Below, in pieces: positions 1 through 8,477 of a stretch of 64,000 nucleotides of DNA. The first letter of the stretch is position 1; every line of letters starts with the position of its first letter. Below the pieces are notes generated by a model, which was not told where the DNA came from, did not search any database, and saw nothing but the letters and a program-made list of their open reading frames with translations. Location of the stretch: NCBI GenBank assembly GCA_964439395.1, contig CAYTNV010000004.1:1-64000 (forward strand), in the 5' to 3' direction. Position numbers and translations under genes: made by a program. This stretch comes from JAUUSJ01 sp964439395. Lineage in GTDB: Bacteria; Bacillota; Clostridia; Lachnospirales; Lachnospiraceae.

Positions 1-600
1 TTTTTCAACGAATTAAAATTTCAGATAAAAACAAAATATCTTTATAATATTCTAAAAATTTTTTTACTATTCTTCATTATACATCAATAATTTTAATGAA
101 ACCTTGTATAAACCTTGTAAATATTTCTATTTCATATTTTTTATCATACATACTATCAACAGTAAAACTTCTATTCAGAATATACACCAAAAATATTTTC
201 CATCCATTATATCATGTTAATGTTTTACACTCAATACAACTTTTTTAATAATATAACTTTTTTGCTGTCTAAACAAAGAAACTCTATTTTTCTTACTTAC
301 ATTCCAAAATTTTACACTTAACTATTTTTAATTACACTTGAAAACAAGCTGGATATATTTTTCTCTAGACAAACGCATAAAAAGTCTGCTATCATACTTT
401 TATCGTTTTGGTGGAAATCAAATACCCCACTGCAAGCAACGGGATATTTGACCCTCGCGGCAGTCGCCAAATGTCTGCAAGCAGACGCTTGGCTCATTGC
501 TCGCGGAAATAAAAAAATCCCCACTAAACTACAAAAAATAGCGAGGAGGATGGCTCTTTTCTTACGACTAAAGTCATAAGTATCCGAGCCTAAATTATAT
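1..600. other. Gene-free AT-rich stretch with one GC-rich hairpin island
   Basis: No convincing gene is seen on either strand. The sequence is very AT-rich except for about 451-507, where GCCAA-A-TGTCTGC (467-479) and GCAGACG-C-TTGGC (481-493) form a strong stem-loop flanked by further complementary CGCGG/CTCGCGG segments. A short minus-strand open frame over it (318-524) has no ribosome binding site and owes its existence to this island. The island looks like a dispersed intergenic repeat or structured RNA rather than coding DNA. Confidence 0.6.
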
Positions 601-1410
601 ATGATAACAAGAAAAATTCCTAATTTTAATCTAGAACAAATATGTAATTCTGGTCAATGCTTCCGCATGTCAAAAATAAATGACAAAGAAAAGCTTTTCT
701 TCGTCATCACTCAAAATCACTATTTAGAATTATCCCAAACAGATAATGAAATCTCTTTCTTCTGCTCCACAGATGAATTCTCTTTTTGGGAAGAATACTT
801 TGACCTAAAAACCGATTACCAGATTTATCTCAATCAAGTTGACCTAGCTGATACATATTTACAAGAAGCTGCAAACTTTGGCAGCGGCATGCATATCTTA
901 AAACAAGATTTATGGGAAATCATCATCTCTTTCTTGATTTCTCAACAAAATAATATCACCCGAATTCGCCGCTGTATCCAAAACATCTGTGAAAAATACG
1001 GAGAAAAACTACTGTCAAAAAACAATATAACATACTATAGCTTTCCAACCCCTGACGCTCTCTCCAAAGCCACGGAGGAAGAATTAAGGGCATGTAATCT
1101 TGGCTACCGCACAAAATATGTCTTAAAAACTGCCAAAGATATCGCTTCTGGTCATTTTTCACTTGAAGAATTAAAGAAAATGAATTATGAGGACGCAAAA
1201 AAAGAATTATTAAAGCTATACGGAGTTGGAGTAAAGGTTGCAGACTGTATTTGTCTTTATGCTTTGCATCATCTGGAAGCTTTTCCAGTCGATACCCATA
1301 TTAAGCAGGCACTTAACGCATACTACAAGGAGGGCTTTCCTATGGAACGCTATAGCAAAATCCAAGGAGTAATGCAACAATATATTTTTTATTGGGAGCT
1401 GCTCCACTAA
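601..1410 (+). CDS. ogg: 8-oxoguanine DNA glycosylase/AP lyase, OGG1 type
   Basis: Removes oxidised guanine from DNA and can nick the abasic site (base excision repair, cytoplasm). The 269-residue protein has the OGG N-terminal domain followed by an HhH-GPD fold. The helix-hairpin-helix LYGVGVKVAD spans about 207-216 and contains the Schiff-base lysine K212, and the catalytic aspartate is D231 in PVDTHI. Both residues sit at the family spacing. The length is normal for clostridial OGG. The ribosome binding site directly before the ATG is weak; an AGGAGG lies about 55 nt upstream. It is one of very few plus-strand genes in the window and stands alone, convergent with ispD. Confidence 0.88.
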   Translation: MITRKIPNFNLEQICNSGQCFRMSKINDKEKLFFVITQNHYLELSQTDNEISFFCSTDEFSFWEEYFDLKTDYQIYLNQVDLADTYLQEAANFGSGMHILKQDLWEIIISFLISQQNNITRIRRCIQNICEKYGEKLLSKNNITYYSFPTPDALSKATEEELRACNLGYRTKYVLKTAKDIASGHFSLEELKKMNYEDAKKELLKLYGVGVKVADCICLYALHHLEAFPVDTHIKQALNAYYKEGFPMERYSKIQGVMQQYIFYWELLH

Positions 1411-1412
1411 AA

Positions 1413-1467
1413 AAACTGTCTAGCTGATAAAAAATTTTATAAAATATTTCTTTATCAACTAAACAGC
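1413..1467 (-). terminator. Long stem-loop terminator between ogg and ispD
   Basis: CTGTCTAGCTGATAAA (1416-1431) pairs with TTTATCAACTAAACAG (1451-1466), 16 bp with two wobbles. On the minus strand the stem is followed by seven Ts, so it should stop leftward transcription coming from ispD. It may also mark the end of the plus-strand ogg message. Confidence 0.7.
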
Positions 1468-1484
1468 TCTCTAATATTATGATG

Positions 1485-1586
1485 AAGGGATTGTCGGGAA
1501 ATGATAAATTCTCACAATATATGCCGATGATTTCTATGATTTACACCAATATATTGTATGGAAACATCATTTTCCGACAACCTCAT
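1485..1586. repeat. ~100-bp palindromic element, copy 1 of 4
   Basis: Arms GGATTGTCGGGAAATGAT and ATCATTTTCCGACAACC are inverted, and an inner ACAATATATG / CAATATATTGT pairing continues the palindrome. The same architecture (GG-x-TGTCG-x-AAAAT arms, about 100 bp, second inner stem) recurs at 20981-21089, 21728-21832 and 34108-34207. It lies between convergent genes and could terminate both transcripts. It is MITE-like in form, but no transposase can be linked to it. Confidence 0.65.
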
Positions 1587-1607
1587 GATATACGGATTAC
1601 TCCAAAA

Positions 1608-2321
1608 CTATTCTTTTTTACTCTCAGAAATTCGCTTTAAAAAAAGCTCGCCAATTTCCATATCCTCAGGAGTCGTAATTTTAATATTTTCATAACTCCC
1701 GCATACAAGCTTCACTTTTCTATGTCCAAATTGCTCCATTACCATCGCATCATCCGTAATATTCTTCACTCCACTTGCCATCATTTTTTCATAGGCAAGT
1801 TTTATCTCATCATAGATAAAACACTGTGGAGTCTGGATTTGCCAAAGAGTTGCACGATTTGGAGTATCTTTGGCAAATGCAGACTCATCTACAATTTTTA
1901 TCGTATCTTTTACTGGCATTCCAATAATACAGGTTCCATATTCCTTTACATTTTCTATGCAGGACTGAATAATCCTCTGGGTAATACAAGGTCTCGCTCC
2001 ATCTTGCATAAAAACATACTGACAATCGTCCATCACTTCTAGCGCATGATAAACCGACTCATATCTCTCATTTCCACCCGCCACAATCTTTTTTACTTTT
2101 GTGATATGGTAGGCATCAACGATATTTTCTTTGCAATATTGTATCTCATCTGCACCTGTCACTAATATAATCTCATCTACATCACTTTTTTCAAACTGTT
2201 CTAAGGAATGTACCACAACTGGTTTTCCAGCTAAAGTCATGTACTGTTTTTGCTGTTCACTCTTCATTCGGCTTCCTCTGCCTGCTGCAAGGACAATAGC
2301 TGTTATTTTTTCCTGCTTCAT
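1608..2321 (-). CDS. ispD: 2-C-methyl-D-erythritol 4-phosphate cytidylyltransferase
   Basis: Third step of the MEP isoprenoid pathway: couples CTP to MEP to give CDP-methylerythritol. The 237-residue protein starts with the nucleotide-binding signature LAAGRGSRMK (11-20). It carries the DGARP motif (107-111) and the C-terminal ITTPEDMEIGE expected of IspD, and the length is normal. The ATG is preceded by GGAGAAGAAA. It lies downstream of tsaD on the same strand across a 169-nt gap, so co-transcription is possible. The next MEP gene, ispF, is not adjacent. Confidence 0.94.
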   Translation of the reverse strand: MKQEKITAIVLAAGRGSRMKSEQQKQYMTLAGKPVVVHSLEQFEKSDVDEIILVTGADEIQYCKENIVDAYHITKVKKIVAGGNERYESVYHALEVMDDCQYVFMQDGARPCITQRIIQSCIENVKEYGTCIIGMPVKDTIKIVDESAFAKDTPNRATLWQIQTPQCFIYDEIKLAYEKMMASGVKNITDDAMVMEQFGHRKVKLVCGSYENIKITTPEDMEIGELFLKRISESKKE

Positions 2322-2490
2322 TTTCTTCTCCTTATAGACATCTCTCTATTTATCAAATAATAGTAAACAAATCCGTAATTAAAGTATCTAACTAATATCA
2401 CAGTTTCTCCAAAAATCGAAAACGAAACGTGTTTTTGAGAAAAAGTCTTCTTTGCTCTTTCTCACACCGTCTGCTAATCTACAAAGCTGG

Positions 2491-3522
2491 CTATCTCTGT
2501 CCAATTTTTAAATTTGGAATCGCATTTAAATCCCATCCCGCTCTCGAACCTTTTTCGTACTCATAATAAGCAGCTGCTCCAATCATCGCCGCATTATCTG
2601 TACATAAAATTGGAGATGGATGATAAAAAGCAAATCCCTCCCTCTCACAGGCTGATTTCATCGCTGCACGAAGAGAAGAGTTAGAAGCCACTCCGCCCGC
2701 AATAGCTACCTGCATACAACCAAGCTCTCTTGCCGCATTGATTGTATGCTCCACTAAAACTTCCACAACAGCCTTCTGAAATGAAGCTGCCACGTCCGCC
2801 TGATTTACTTCCTCGCCTTTCATTTTACATTGGTTAAGATAATTAAGCACAGCAGATTTCAGTCCACTAAAACTAAAATCATTTGGCGAATCACTTACCT
2901 TTGCCCTTGGAAAAACAATGGCATCTGGATTCCCCTCTTTGGAAACCTTATCAATCTTAGGTCCTCCTGGATATCCAAGTCCGATTGCTCTTGCAACCTT
3001 GTCAAACGCCTCTCCTGCCGCGTCATCTCTCGTTCTTCCGATAATCTCGTACTCACCGTAATCCCTGACAAGTACAAGATGAGAATGTCCGCCAGATGCT
3101 ACCAGACATAAAAATGGAGGCTCCAAATCTTTATGTTCAATATAATTAGCACTAATATGTCCCTCAATATGATGTACTCCGACAAGTGGTTTCTTCGCTG
3201 CAAATGCAATTGCCTTCGCCTCCGCCACGCCGACTAAAAGTGCACCGACCAGCCCTGGTCCATAAGTTACAGCAATCACATCAATATCCTCTAGAGTGAC
3301 ATTAGCCTTCTCTAATGCTTCCTCAATAACCTGATTTATCTTTTCTATATGTTTTCTTGAGGCAATCTCAGGCACAACGCCTCCATATAATGTATGCAAA
3401 TCAATCTGAGAGGAAATGATATTGGAATATACCTCTCGTCCATTTTTTACCACTGCCGCCGCCGTCTCATCACAGGAAGTCTCAATGGCTAAAATTAATA
3501 CATCTTCTTTTTTATTATCCAT
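2491..3522 (-). CDS. tsaD: tRNA N6-threonylcarbamoyladenosine transferase TsaD
   Basis: Transfers the threonylcarbamoyl group from TC-AMP to A37 of ANN-decoding tRNAs, acting with TsaB and TsaE. The 343-residue protein begins with the ASKHA fold IETSCDET (13-20). It has the metal-binding HIEGH motif (118-122), the SGLKSAVLNYL segment and a C-terminal GGVASNSSLR, all diagnostic of the Kae1/TsaD family. AAGGAAAAGA precedes the ATG. tsaB, tsaE and rimI lie just upstream on the same strand, so the window holds the t6A complex except TsaC. Confidence 0.96.
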   Translation of the reverse strand: MDNKKEDVLILAIETSCDETAAAVVKNGREVYSNIISSQIDLHTLYGGVVPEIASRKHIEKINQVIEEALEKANVTLEDIDVIAVTYGPGLVGALLVGVAEAKAIAFAAKKPLVGVHHIEGHISANYIEHKDLEPPFLCLVASGGHSHLVLVRDYGEYEIIGRTRDDAAGEAFDKVARAIGLGYPGGPKIDKVSKEGNPDAIVFPRAKVSDSPNDFSFSGLKSAVLNYLNQCKMKGEEVNQADVAASFQKAVVEVLVEHTINAARELGCMQVAIAGGVASNSSLRAAMKSACEREGFAFYHPSPILCTDNAAMIGAAAYYEYEKGSRAGWDLNAIPNLKIGQR

Positions 3523-3559
3523 TCTTTTCCTTCTTTCTATCCTATATCAGAAAAATTTC

Positions 3560-4471
3560 TTAACTTTCCTCAAACATTAACGTGCATTTCTTCCCATCTT
3601 TTCCCGCCTTTGCTCGTGGGAAAATATCACGTACCTTATCCATAAATTCCTCTGGTTTTACAAGAGAAGGGCTATAATGTGTCAACCACATTTCCTTTAC
3701 ATTGGCTTTTTTTGCCATTCTCGCAGCCTCATACATCGTCATATGCTTATACTCTACTGCCTTTTTCTCCTTGCCTTCTTCCCCGTACATTCCCTCACAG
3801 ATAAATAAATCTGCATCTTTTGCGTATTTTACAATCATATCGAGCGGTCTCGTATCCGTACAATATGTACAGCGAATTCCCTTTCTTGGTGCGCCGAGCA
3901 CCATATCACTTGTAAGTACTCTTCCATCCACCTCAATTCTCTCTCCCTTTTGGAGACGACTCCAATATTTTTGCTCAATCTGATTTTCTCTCGCCTTATT
4001 TACATCAAACTTTCCCGCTCTATCTAACACGATAGAATATCCATAACAAAGTACATTATGATTTACTTTATACGCCTCAATGCGATATCCATCCATCTGG
4101 AATACCTGCTCTTTTTCCTCAATTTCCTTAAAAATAATTTCAAAAGGCAGCTCTGGTGCGATAACTCTAAGAGCATTTACTACTCTTTGCAATCCTTTTG
4201 GACCAATCATCGTGACGGGTTCCTCTCTGCCTGCATTTCCAAGAGTAAGTAAAAGCCCAGGAAGTCCACTAATGTGATCAGCATGATAGTGAGTAAAACA
4301 AATGACATCAATCGGCTTAAAACTCCATCCTGACTCTTTAATTCCAAGTTGAGTCGCCTCTCCACAATCAATAAGCACTGATTTACCTTCAATTCTCGCC
4401 ATAAGGGCAGTTAACCTACGATAAGGAAGCGGCATCATACCACCGCTTCCTAATAAACAAATATCTAACAT
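3560..4471 (-). CDS. rnz: Ribonuclease Z (tRNA 3'-end endonuclease)
   Basis: Metallo-beta-lactamase-fold endonuclease that trims tRNA precursors at the 3' end. The start is set at 4471 because GGAGGAAAAGAAAAT precedes that ATG and MLDICLLGSGG matches RNase Z N termini. The open frame extends to 4642, but that extra part overlaps an intergenic repeat. The resulting protein is about 303 aa, the family norm. The zinc ligands HYHADH are at 61-66 and a later HMTMYEAARMAKKA plus THYSPSL complete the site. It sits 37 nt upstream of tsaD in the tRNA-maturation cluster. Confidence 0.93.
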   Translation of the reverse strand: MLDICLLGSGGMMPLPYRRLTALMARIEGKSVLIDCGEATQLGIKESGWSFKPIDVICFTHYHADHISGLPGLLLTLGNAGREEPVTMIGPKGLQRVVNALRVIAPELPFEIIFKEIEEKEQVFQMDGYRIEAYKVNHNVLCYGYSIVLDRAGKFDVNKARENQIEQKYWSRLQKGERIEVDGRVLTSDMVLGAPRKGIRCTYCTDTRPLDMIVKYAKDADLFICEGMYGEEGKEKKAVEYKHMTMYEAARMAKKANVKEMWLTHYSPSLVKPEEFMDKVRDIFPRAKAGKDGKKCTLMFEES

Positions 4472-4508
4472 ATTTTCTTTTCCTCCATTGGCAATCATCC
4501 TATTTACT

Positions 4509-4664
4509 ATAAAAGTTCCCGTTAAACAACGAGACAAAACTAACTTTATTTTGAACTCGACATTTGACAGGGCGCAGTATAATACAAAGAGAAATAACTT
4601 CAAATACGAATACTGCGACGGTTGCGCGAGTGCCACGGGCACGGAGCAATCGGACTTTGCTTCC
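4509..4664. repeat. Inverted-terminal-repeat element, copy 1 of 3
   Basis: About 155 bp between rnz and the small CxxC gene. It shares a head (AAAGTTCCCGTTAA, then CATTTGACAG at 4561-4570) and a tail (GGCACGGAGCAATCGGACTT) with elements at 6723-6876 and 40043-40319. The ends are a degenerate inverted repeat (AAAGTTC / GGACTTT). Inside, CGCAGTAT (4573-4580) pairs with ATACTGCG (4610-4617); in the 40-kb copy a different sequence forms the same stem at the same place. No open frame is convincing. Confidence 0.6.
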
Positions 4665-4699
4665 TAAAAATTTCCCGCAAAAGCAGGCATGGATATTCA

Positions 4700-4906
4700 T
4701 TAGATCATCTCTGTCGTGTCCATAATCTCCACTGGATTTTTAAAGGATTTTATCCACTTATCATAACAATCTTCACAGAGACAAAACTGATGTGTCTGTC
4801 CATCTTTCTTGGAAAAATATCCCCAACTTTTCTTCACAAAAATATAATCTTCTTTAATAATATCTAATTCTTGTCTTAATTCTTTCCCACATATATTACA
4901 CTTCAT
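4700..4906 (-). CDS. Small protein with two CxxC motifs
   Basis: A 68-residue protein of unknown function. CNIC (3-6) and CEDC (about 44-47) are spaced like a four-cysteine zinc ribbon, and the rest is charged with aromatic residues. The ribosome binding site GAGGAGGATAAAAG before the ATG is excellent, so it is probably a real gene. It lies between rimI and rnz in the t6A/tRNA-maturation run, on the same strand. No family is recognised; a metal-binding or nucleic-acid-binding role is inference only. Confidence 0.7.
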   Translation of the reverse strand: MKCNICGKELRQELDIIKEDYIFVKKSWGYFSKKDGQTHQFCLCEDCYDKWIKSFKNPVEIMDTTEMI

Positions 4907-5095
4907 CTTTTATCCTCCTCGCTGATACTCCACTATCAAAGATATCTCTGTATCCATTTACGATAGCATAAGGCTCGTATCAAAACCAATCACGTACATA
5001 AAATCAACAGATACATAATATGAAGGTCAAAATCAAGGCCTTCTTTTTTATCTGTCTTTATGATAATCGATTTGTATTCATTTGAATAGTGGGAA

Positions 5096-5545
5096 TTAAA
5101 GGAGAATGCACATAATATTGGCATCCTCTTTTGGCTCATCATAATAGTTTTTTCGGCATCCTATATAGGAAAATCCATGCTTTTCGTAAAGTGAGATAGC
5201 GGGGGCGTTTGTTTTTCTTACTTCTAAAAAAATTTGACTTATATTTTTTTGTTTTGCCACTTCTATCACTTTCTCAAGTAAAGCATCCGCAATTCCTCTT
5301 CTCCTCTTTGAAGGACAAACCGCAATATTTGTAATATTTCCCTCATCCGCAGCTACCATCAAACCAATATAACCGACAAGCTCCTCTTTTTCATAACATA
5401 CAAAATATATATTTGTATCATAGTTTAAAATTTTCACAATACTATTATAATCCCAGGCACTGGAACCAACAAAGCATTGCTGTTCCAGTTCATAGAGAGC
5501 TTTGCAATCTCTTTTTTCCATCGAACGAATTTGATATTTATGCAT
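5096..5545 (-). CDS. rimI: Ribosomal protein S18 alanine N-acetyltransferase
   Basis: GNAT-family enzyme expected to acetylate the N-terminal alanine of ribosomal protein S18. The 149-residue protein has the acetyl-CoA-binding signature CPSKRRRGIADALL (about 88-101) and the conserved EVRKTNAPAISLYEKHGF segment typical of RimI. It overlaps the end of tsaB by 8 nt. The tsaE-tsaB-rimI order is common in Firmicutes, which supports RimI over a generic GNAT. The upstream GAGG is rather distant from the ATG, as expected with translational coupling. Confidence 0.9.
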   Translation of the reverse strand: MHKYQIRSMEKRDCKALYELEQQCFVGSSAWDYNSIVKILNYDTNIYFVCYEKEELVGYIGLMVAADEGNITNIAVCPSKRRRGIADALLEKVIEVAKQKNISQIFLEVRKTNAPAISLYEKHGFSYIGCRKNYYDEPKEDANIMCILL

Positions 5546-6272
5546 TATTCTTAATTGCCTCTTTTTGTTTTTCTCTCTCTATTCTCTCCCGCTCTGCTTG
5601 AGATTTACGAAGATAGACCGGCTTATGCGCTTTTGCTGGCTCTAAGACCCCTCTTCCCTCTTTTATATAAGAAAGTGCTAATATTCCTATGGAGGAAGCT
5701 CTCTGTCTATTCATATGAGCTGGAGCATAAGAATACGCTACCTTTATATTTTTCTCAATGATATTTTGATAAACTGGAACACCATCTCCCAAGAAGATAA
5801 CTTCCTCATCTCGCTCGTTTAATTCTTCGATAACCTGAGTGACAGCAACTGCTCTCTCCTCCTCAATTACCTTCATTTTTCCTCCTTCAAACTTATAAAA
5901 ACCTGTATAAACTTGATTTCTTCTCGCATCCATCAAAGGACAGATTAATTTATCTGTACTATATAAATTATAGGCTAATCCATCCACCGTCGGAACAGAG
6001 ATAATTGGCTTCTTTAGAGCCAATCCAAGCCCCTTTGCTGTGGCAGAGCCAATTCTAAGACCTGTAAAAGAACCAGGACCATATGATACCGCAATTGCGT
6101 CTATCTCATTCAAATTAAGTCCTATTCTTTGCTGGACATCATCAAGCATCGGAAGTAATGTCTGAGAATGTGTCAGCTTATGGCAGATTGTATACTCTGC
6201 AATTAATAGATTCTCTTCCACGACAGCTACAGATGCAACAAGCCCCGAGCTATCAAGTGCTAATATTTTCAT
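5538..6272 (-). CDS. tsaB: tRNA threonylcarbamoyladenosine biosynthesis protein TsaB
   Basis: Catalytically inert TsaD homologue that scaffolds the TsaD-TsaE complex in t6A synthesis. The 244-residue protein begins MKILALDSSG, as in the ASKHA fold, and has the diagnostic SYGPGSFTGLRIG segment (about 65-77). It lacks the HxxxH metal motif, as expected for TsaB. GGTGAGGAAAG precedes the ATG. It overlaps tsaE by 4 nt (ATGA) and rimI by 8 nt, so the three genes are translationally coupled. The C-terminal arginine/glutamate-rich tail is slightly longer than usual. Confidence 0.95.
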   Translation of the reverse strand: MKILALDSSGLVASVAVVEENLLIAEYTICHKLTHSQTLLPMLDDVQQRIGLNLNEIDAIAVSYGPGSFTGLRIGSATAKGLGLALKKPIISVPTVDGLAYNLYSTDKLICPLMDARRNQVYTGFYKFEGGKMKVIEEERAVAVTQVIEELNERDEEVIFLGDGVPVYQNIIEKNIKVAYSYAPAHMNRQRASSIGILALSYIKEGRGVLEPAKAHKPVYLRKSQAERERIEREKQKEAIKNNA

Positions 6273-6700
6273 CTTTCCTCACCTTTTATTGTTATCTTTC
6301 TATAGTCAAATCCCTTTTCTAAATCTTTCTCAATTAAAATCCAAGTACAAAATTCCGGGAGTAACTCCTGCACAAATTTTGCCCACTCAATAAAGCAGAC
6401 ACCCTCTCCATACAGATAATCCTCAAATCCTATCTCATCCATCTCTTCCACATCACCGATGCGATATACATCAAAATGATAGAGAGGAAGACGTCCATCG
6501 TCATATTCCTGTACAATCGTAAAAGTCGGACTGCTCACTGGCTCCTTTATACCAAGTCCCGCAGCGAATCCCTTCGTGAAAACTGTTTTTCCAGTTCCCA
6601 AATCTCCATCCAAAGCATAGATTTGACCCTTTTTTGCTTTCTCTCCAATCCCCCTCGCAAGCACGAAGGTTTGTTCTTCACTAAAACTCTCTATTATCAT
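6269..6700 (-). CDS. tsaE: t6A complex ATPase TsaE
   Basis: Small P-loop ATPase required for turnover of the TsaB-TsaD complex. Walker A GDLGTGKT (32-39), SSPTFTIVQEY and YHFDVYRI are family signatures. The start is placed at 6700 (143 aa, normal) because GAGGTTAAAGAGA precedes that ATG and MIIESFSEEQT matches TsaE N termini. An in-frame extension to 6757 would enter the repeat element just upstream. First gene of the tsaE-tsaB-rimI overlap group. Confidence 0.94.
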   Translation of the reverse strand: MIIESFSEEQTFVLARGIGEKAKKGQIYALDGDLGTGKTVFTKGFAAGLGIKEPVSSPTFTIVQEYDDGRLPLYHFDVYRIGDVEEMDEIGFEDYLYGEGVCFIEWAKFVQELLPEFCTWILIEKDLEKGFDYRKITIKGEER

Positions 6701-6722
6701 TCTCTTTAACCTCAATTTTATT

Positions 6723-6876
6723 ATGAAAATCTCTGTCAAGCTGACGTCCAAAAACAAATTTATTTATCTTCATCTGCATATTCGAAAAACTGTACGAGTA
6801 CAAGCTGCGATAGTGCATACCACCAATATCATGACGATTACGAAAATGCCATGGTGCGGAACAATCAGACTTTCAT
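6723..6876. repeat. Inverted-terminal-repeat element, copy 2 of 3
   Basis: About 154 bp bounded by ATGAAAATCT (6723-6732) and AGACTTTCAT (6867-6876), which are inverted copies with one mismatch. It shares ACAAATTTATTT, a TCTGCA-T-ATT segment and the tail TGCC-TGGTGCGGA-CAATC with the copies near 4.5 and 40 kb. It fills almost all the space between the YcxB-like gene and tsaE, so it lies in the leader or intercistronic region of the t6A operon. No open frame is convincing. Confidence 0.65.
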
Positions 6877-6886
6877 CCACTGCTTA

Positions 6887-7576
6887 CTATTTATGGGTCA
6901 TATGCTCCTCAATATAATCCTCAATTTCATTTCCAGTTTTTCCCAAATCTCTTGTGACAATCAAAAAGGCGTGAATCGGGTCTGTATAAAGTGCATACAC
7001 CTTTTTTGTTTTCTTTCCCTTTATAATTTTATCCCAAGGTATCATCCCCTCATTGCCGCCAAAAGCAATATTTACTCCTTTTTCATGGAATCCAAATTTC
7101 ATGGAATCCTTATAAGCAGGATTTAATTTTGCCTGTCTTGCAGCTTTAAGATAAAGCATCACGGGATTTATGACCGTATAAAGTGCCGCCACAATACCTA
7201 AAATAGCAGTTTTAGTCATATCCCCCTTACCAGCTCCAAGTAAAAGCATAATAAGAGCAAGGACACTTAGTATAACACATACTTTTCCACTAAAAGAAGA
7301 GTAAGTATGCATCAACAAATAGCTATATAACTCTTTTGTTGTAATTTTTGTCTCTAACTCATAGACGGCAGGCTCAACCTCTTGAATCTGAATCTCATCT
7401 TCGTCTATATAGTATTCATCATCATCTAAATCTTCTTGTTCGTCTACTGCTTTTTCCTCTGTTAGCTCAGTCTCTTTATCGGATAAAATATGAACTGCGC
7501 TCTCTTTGCTCTCGACACTTGCCATATGTTGAGACATCTCCTGCTGATTTAAATCTTCTTGTTTTTTTTCTTCCAT
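6887..7576 (-). CDS. YcxB-like membrane protein with acidic N-terminal tail
   Basis: The 229-residue protein has three parts. Residues 1 to about 75 are highly acidic and probably disordered (long Glu/Asp runs with EDLDDDEYYIDEDE). Two hydrophobic segments follow (around VCVILSVLALIMLLLGA and AILGIVAALYTVINPVMLYL). The C-terminal cytosolic part (KFGFHEKGVNIAFGGNEG, then IPWDKIIKGKKTKKVYALY) resembles the YcxB-like C-terminal domain, whose function is unknown. GAGGTTAAGTTAAA precedes the ATG. It is upstream of tsaE, separated by a repeat element. The family call is by motif only. Confidence 0.7.
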   Translation of the reverse strand: MEEKKQEDLNQQEMSQHMASVESKESAVHILSDKETELTEEKAVDEQEDLDDDEYYIDEDEIQIQEVEPAVYELETKITTKELYSYLLMHTYSSFSGKVCVILSVLALIMLLLGAGKGDMTKTAILGIVAALYTVINPVMLYLKAARQAKLNPAYKDSMKFGFHEKGVNIAFGGNEGMIPWDKIIKGKKTKKVYALYTDPIHAFLIVTRDLGKTGNEIEDYIEEHMTHK

Positions 7577-7725
7577 TTTAACTTAACCTCGCTTCTACTG
7601 AGAATCTAATCCTGAAATTGGAATTTCCAAATATATTTTCAGAAAAGCTGCTATAATTTCTCTCTATTTTACACATAACTATTTTTTATTAGCCTACACA
7701 ATCAGTTTTTGTGAAAATACTATAC

Positions 7726-7783
7726 TTTGTGAACTAATGAAGTTATTTCTTCACCCATAGAGTATAGAACGTGATACGCTCAA
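7726..7783 (-). ncRNA. 58-nt double-hairpin element, copy 1
   Basis: On the minus strand this reads GAGCGTATCACGTTCTATAC, then a TGGGTGAAGAAA segment, then TTCAC. It matches elements at 39846-39904 and 46608-46665. Each contains a first hairpin with changing but complementary arms (here GAGCGTAT/ATACTC) and a second small hairpin (TAA/TTA here, CAA/TTG and CAG/CTG in the others). It lies about 150 nt upstream of the YcxB-like gene. Whether it acts as RNA is inference. Confidence 0.5.
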
Positions 7784-7865
7784 AGAATATACAGTTGATA
7801 ATGTTTAGCCAATACACAGTCGAGAGTCCGGAGAAATTTAGAATGCGGTATGTTCGGGTGTATTT

Positions 7866-8456
7866 TTATAGCTCAATATATTTTTGAAGTGCCCGAAATA
7901 CAAAATACCCAATCACAGACATCACAATTCCCTTAAAAATATTAAACGGTGTAATTCCAATTAAAATCAATGCCGTCACAGAGTGAATCGCAGGAATTGT
8001 TGTCTGCACAATTCCCATAATAGCCTCTTTTCCCATAATTGCCAGATATAGTGGCACTGTGATATATGCATTTACAAAAATTCCTACTATCGCCATTCCG
8101 ATTGTTCCAAGTACAAATCCAAGAACCAATCGATGTTTTCCCTTCGTGTGATGATATATGAGAGATAGCGGCAAAATATATCCGATTGATACGAGAAAAT
8201 TAGAAAGTTCTCCCGAAGCACCCGTACTCGTTGCTGTTAAATGCAAAATATTTTTAATGAACTCTACCAATACACCTGCCACTGGTCCAATTGCGAGTGA
8301 CATAAAAATAGCTGGAATATCACTTAGTTCTAACTCCAAAAATCCTAAATATTTTACTGGAAACTTCACAAACATTAAAACTGTGGCAATCGCAGCTGCA
8401 ACACCAATCATAGCAATCGCTCTTACTGTACTTGTAGATTTTCCTTTGTTTGACAT
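7866..8456 (-). CDS. ribU: ECF transporter S component, riboflavin (RibU) type
   Basis: Membrane substrate-binding subunit of a group II energy-coupling-factor transporter. The 196-residue protein has about six hydrophobic segments. The segment LELELSDIPAIFMSLAIGP (about 37-55), followed by VEFIKNILHL, is the RibU-type signature (ELSDIPA and the EFIKN helix). It begins 22 nt after the end of tex, with GAGGTAACTAAAG as ribosome binding site, so it probably depends on the tex transcript. No FMN riboswitch is present upstream. The shared EcfA/A'/T module is not in the window. Riboflavin specificity is inferred from the motif. Confidence 0.8.
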   Translation of the reverse strand: MSNKGKSTSTVRAIAMIGVAAAIATVLMFVKFPVKYLGFLELELSDIPAIFMSLAIGPVAGVLVEFIKNILHLTATSTGASGELSNFLVSIGYILPLSLIYHHTKGKHRLVLGFVLGTIGMAIVGIFVNAYITVPLYLAIMGKEAIMGIVQTTIPAIHSVTALILIGITPFNIFKGIVMSVIGYFVFRALQKYIEL

Positions 8457-8477
8457 CTTTAGTTACCTCTATTCTTC

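Noticed and set aside
318..524. Minus-strand open frame of 68 codons near the left end
   Set aside because: No ribosome binding site, no recognisable domain, and it runs through the GC-rich hairpin island, which explains the open frame.
3560..4642. Long form of ribonuclease Z starting at 4642
   Set aside because: The extra N-terminal part is encoded by a dispersed repeat; the ATG at 4471 has the correct ribosome binding site and family N terminus.
8457..8477. FMN riboswitch in front of the RibU-like gene
   Set aside because: Only 21 nt separate it from tex, far too short for an FMN aptamer.
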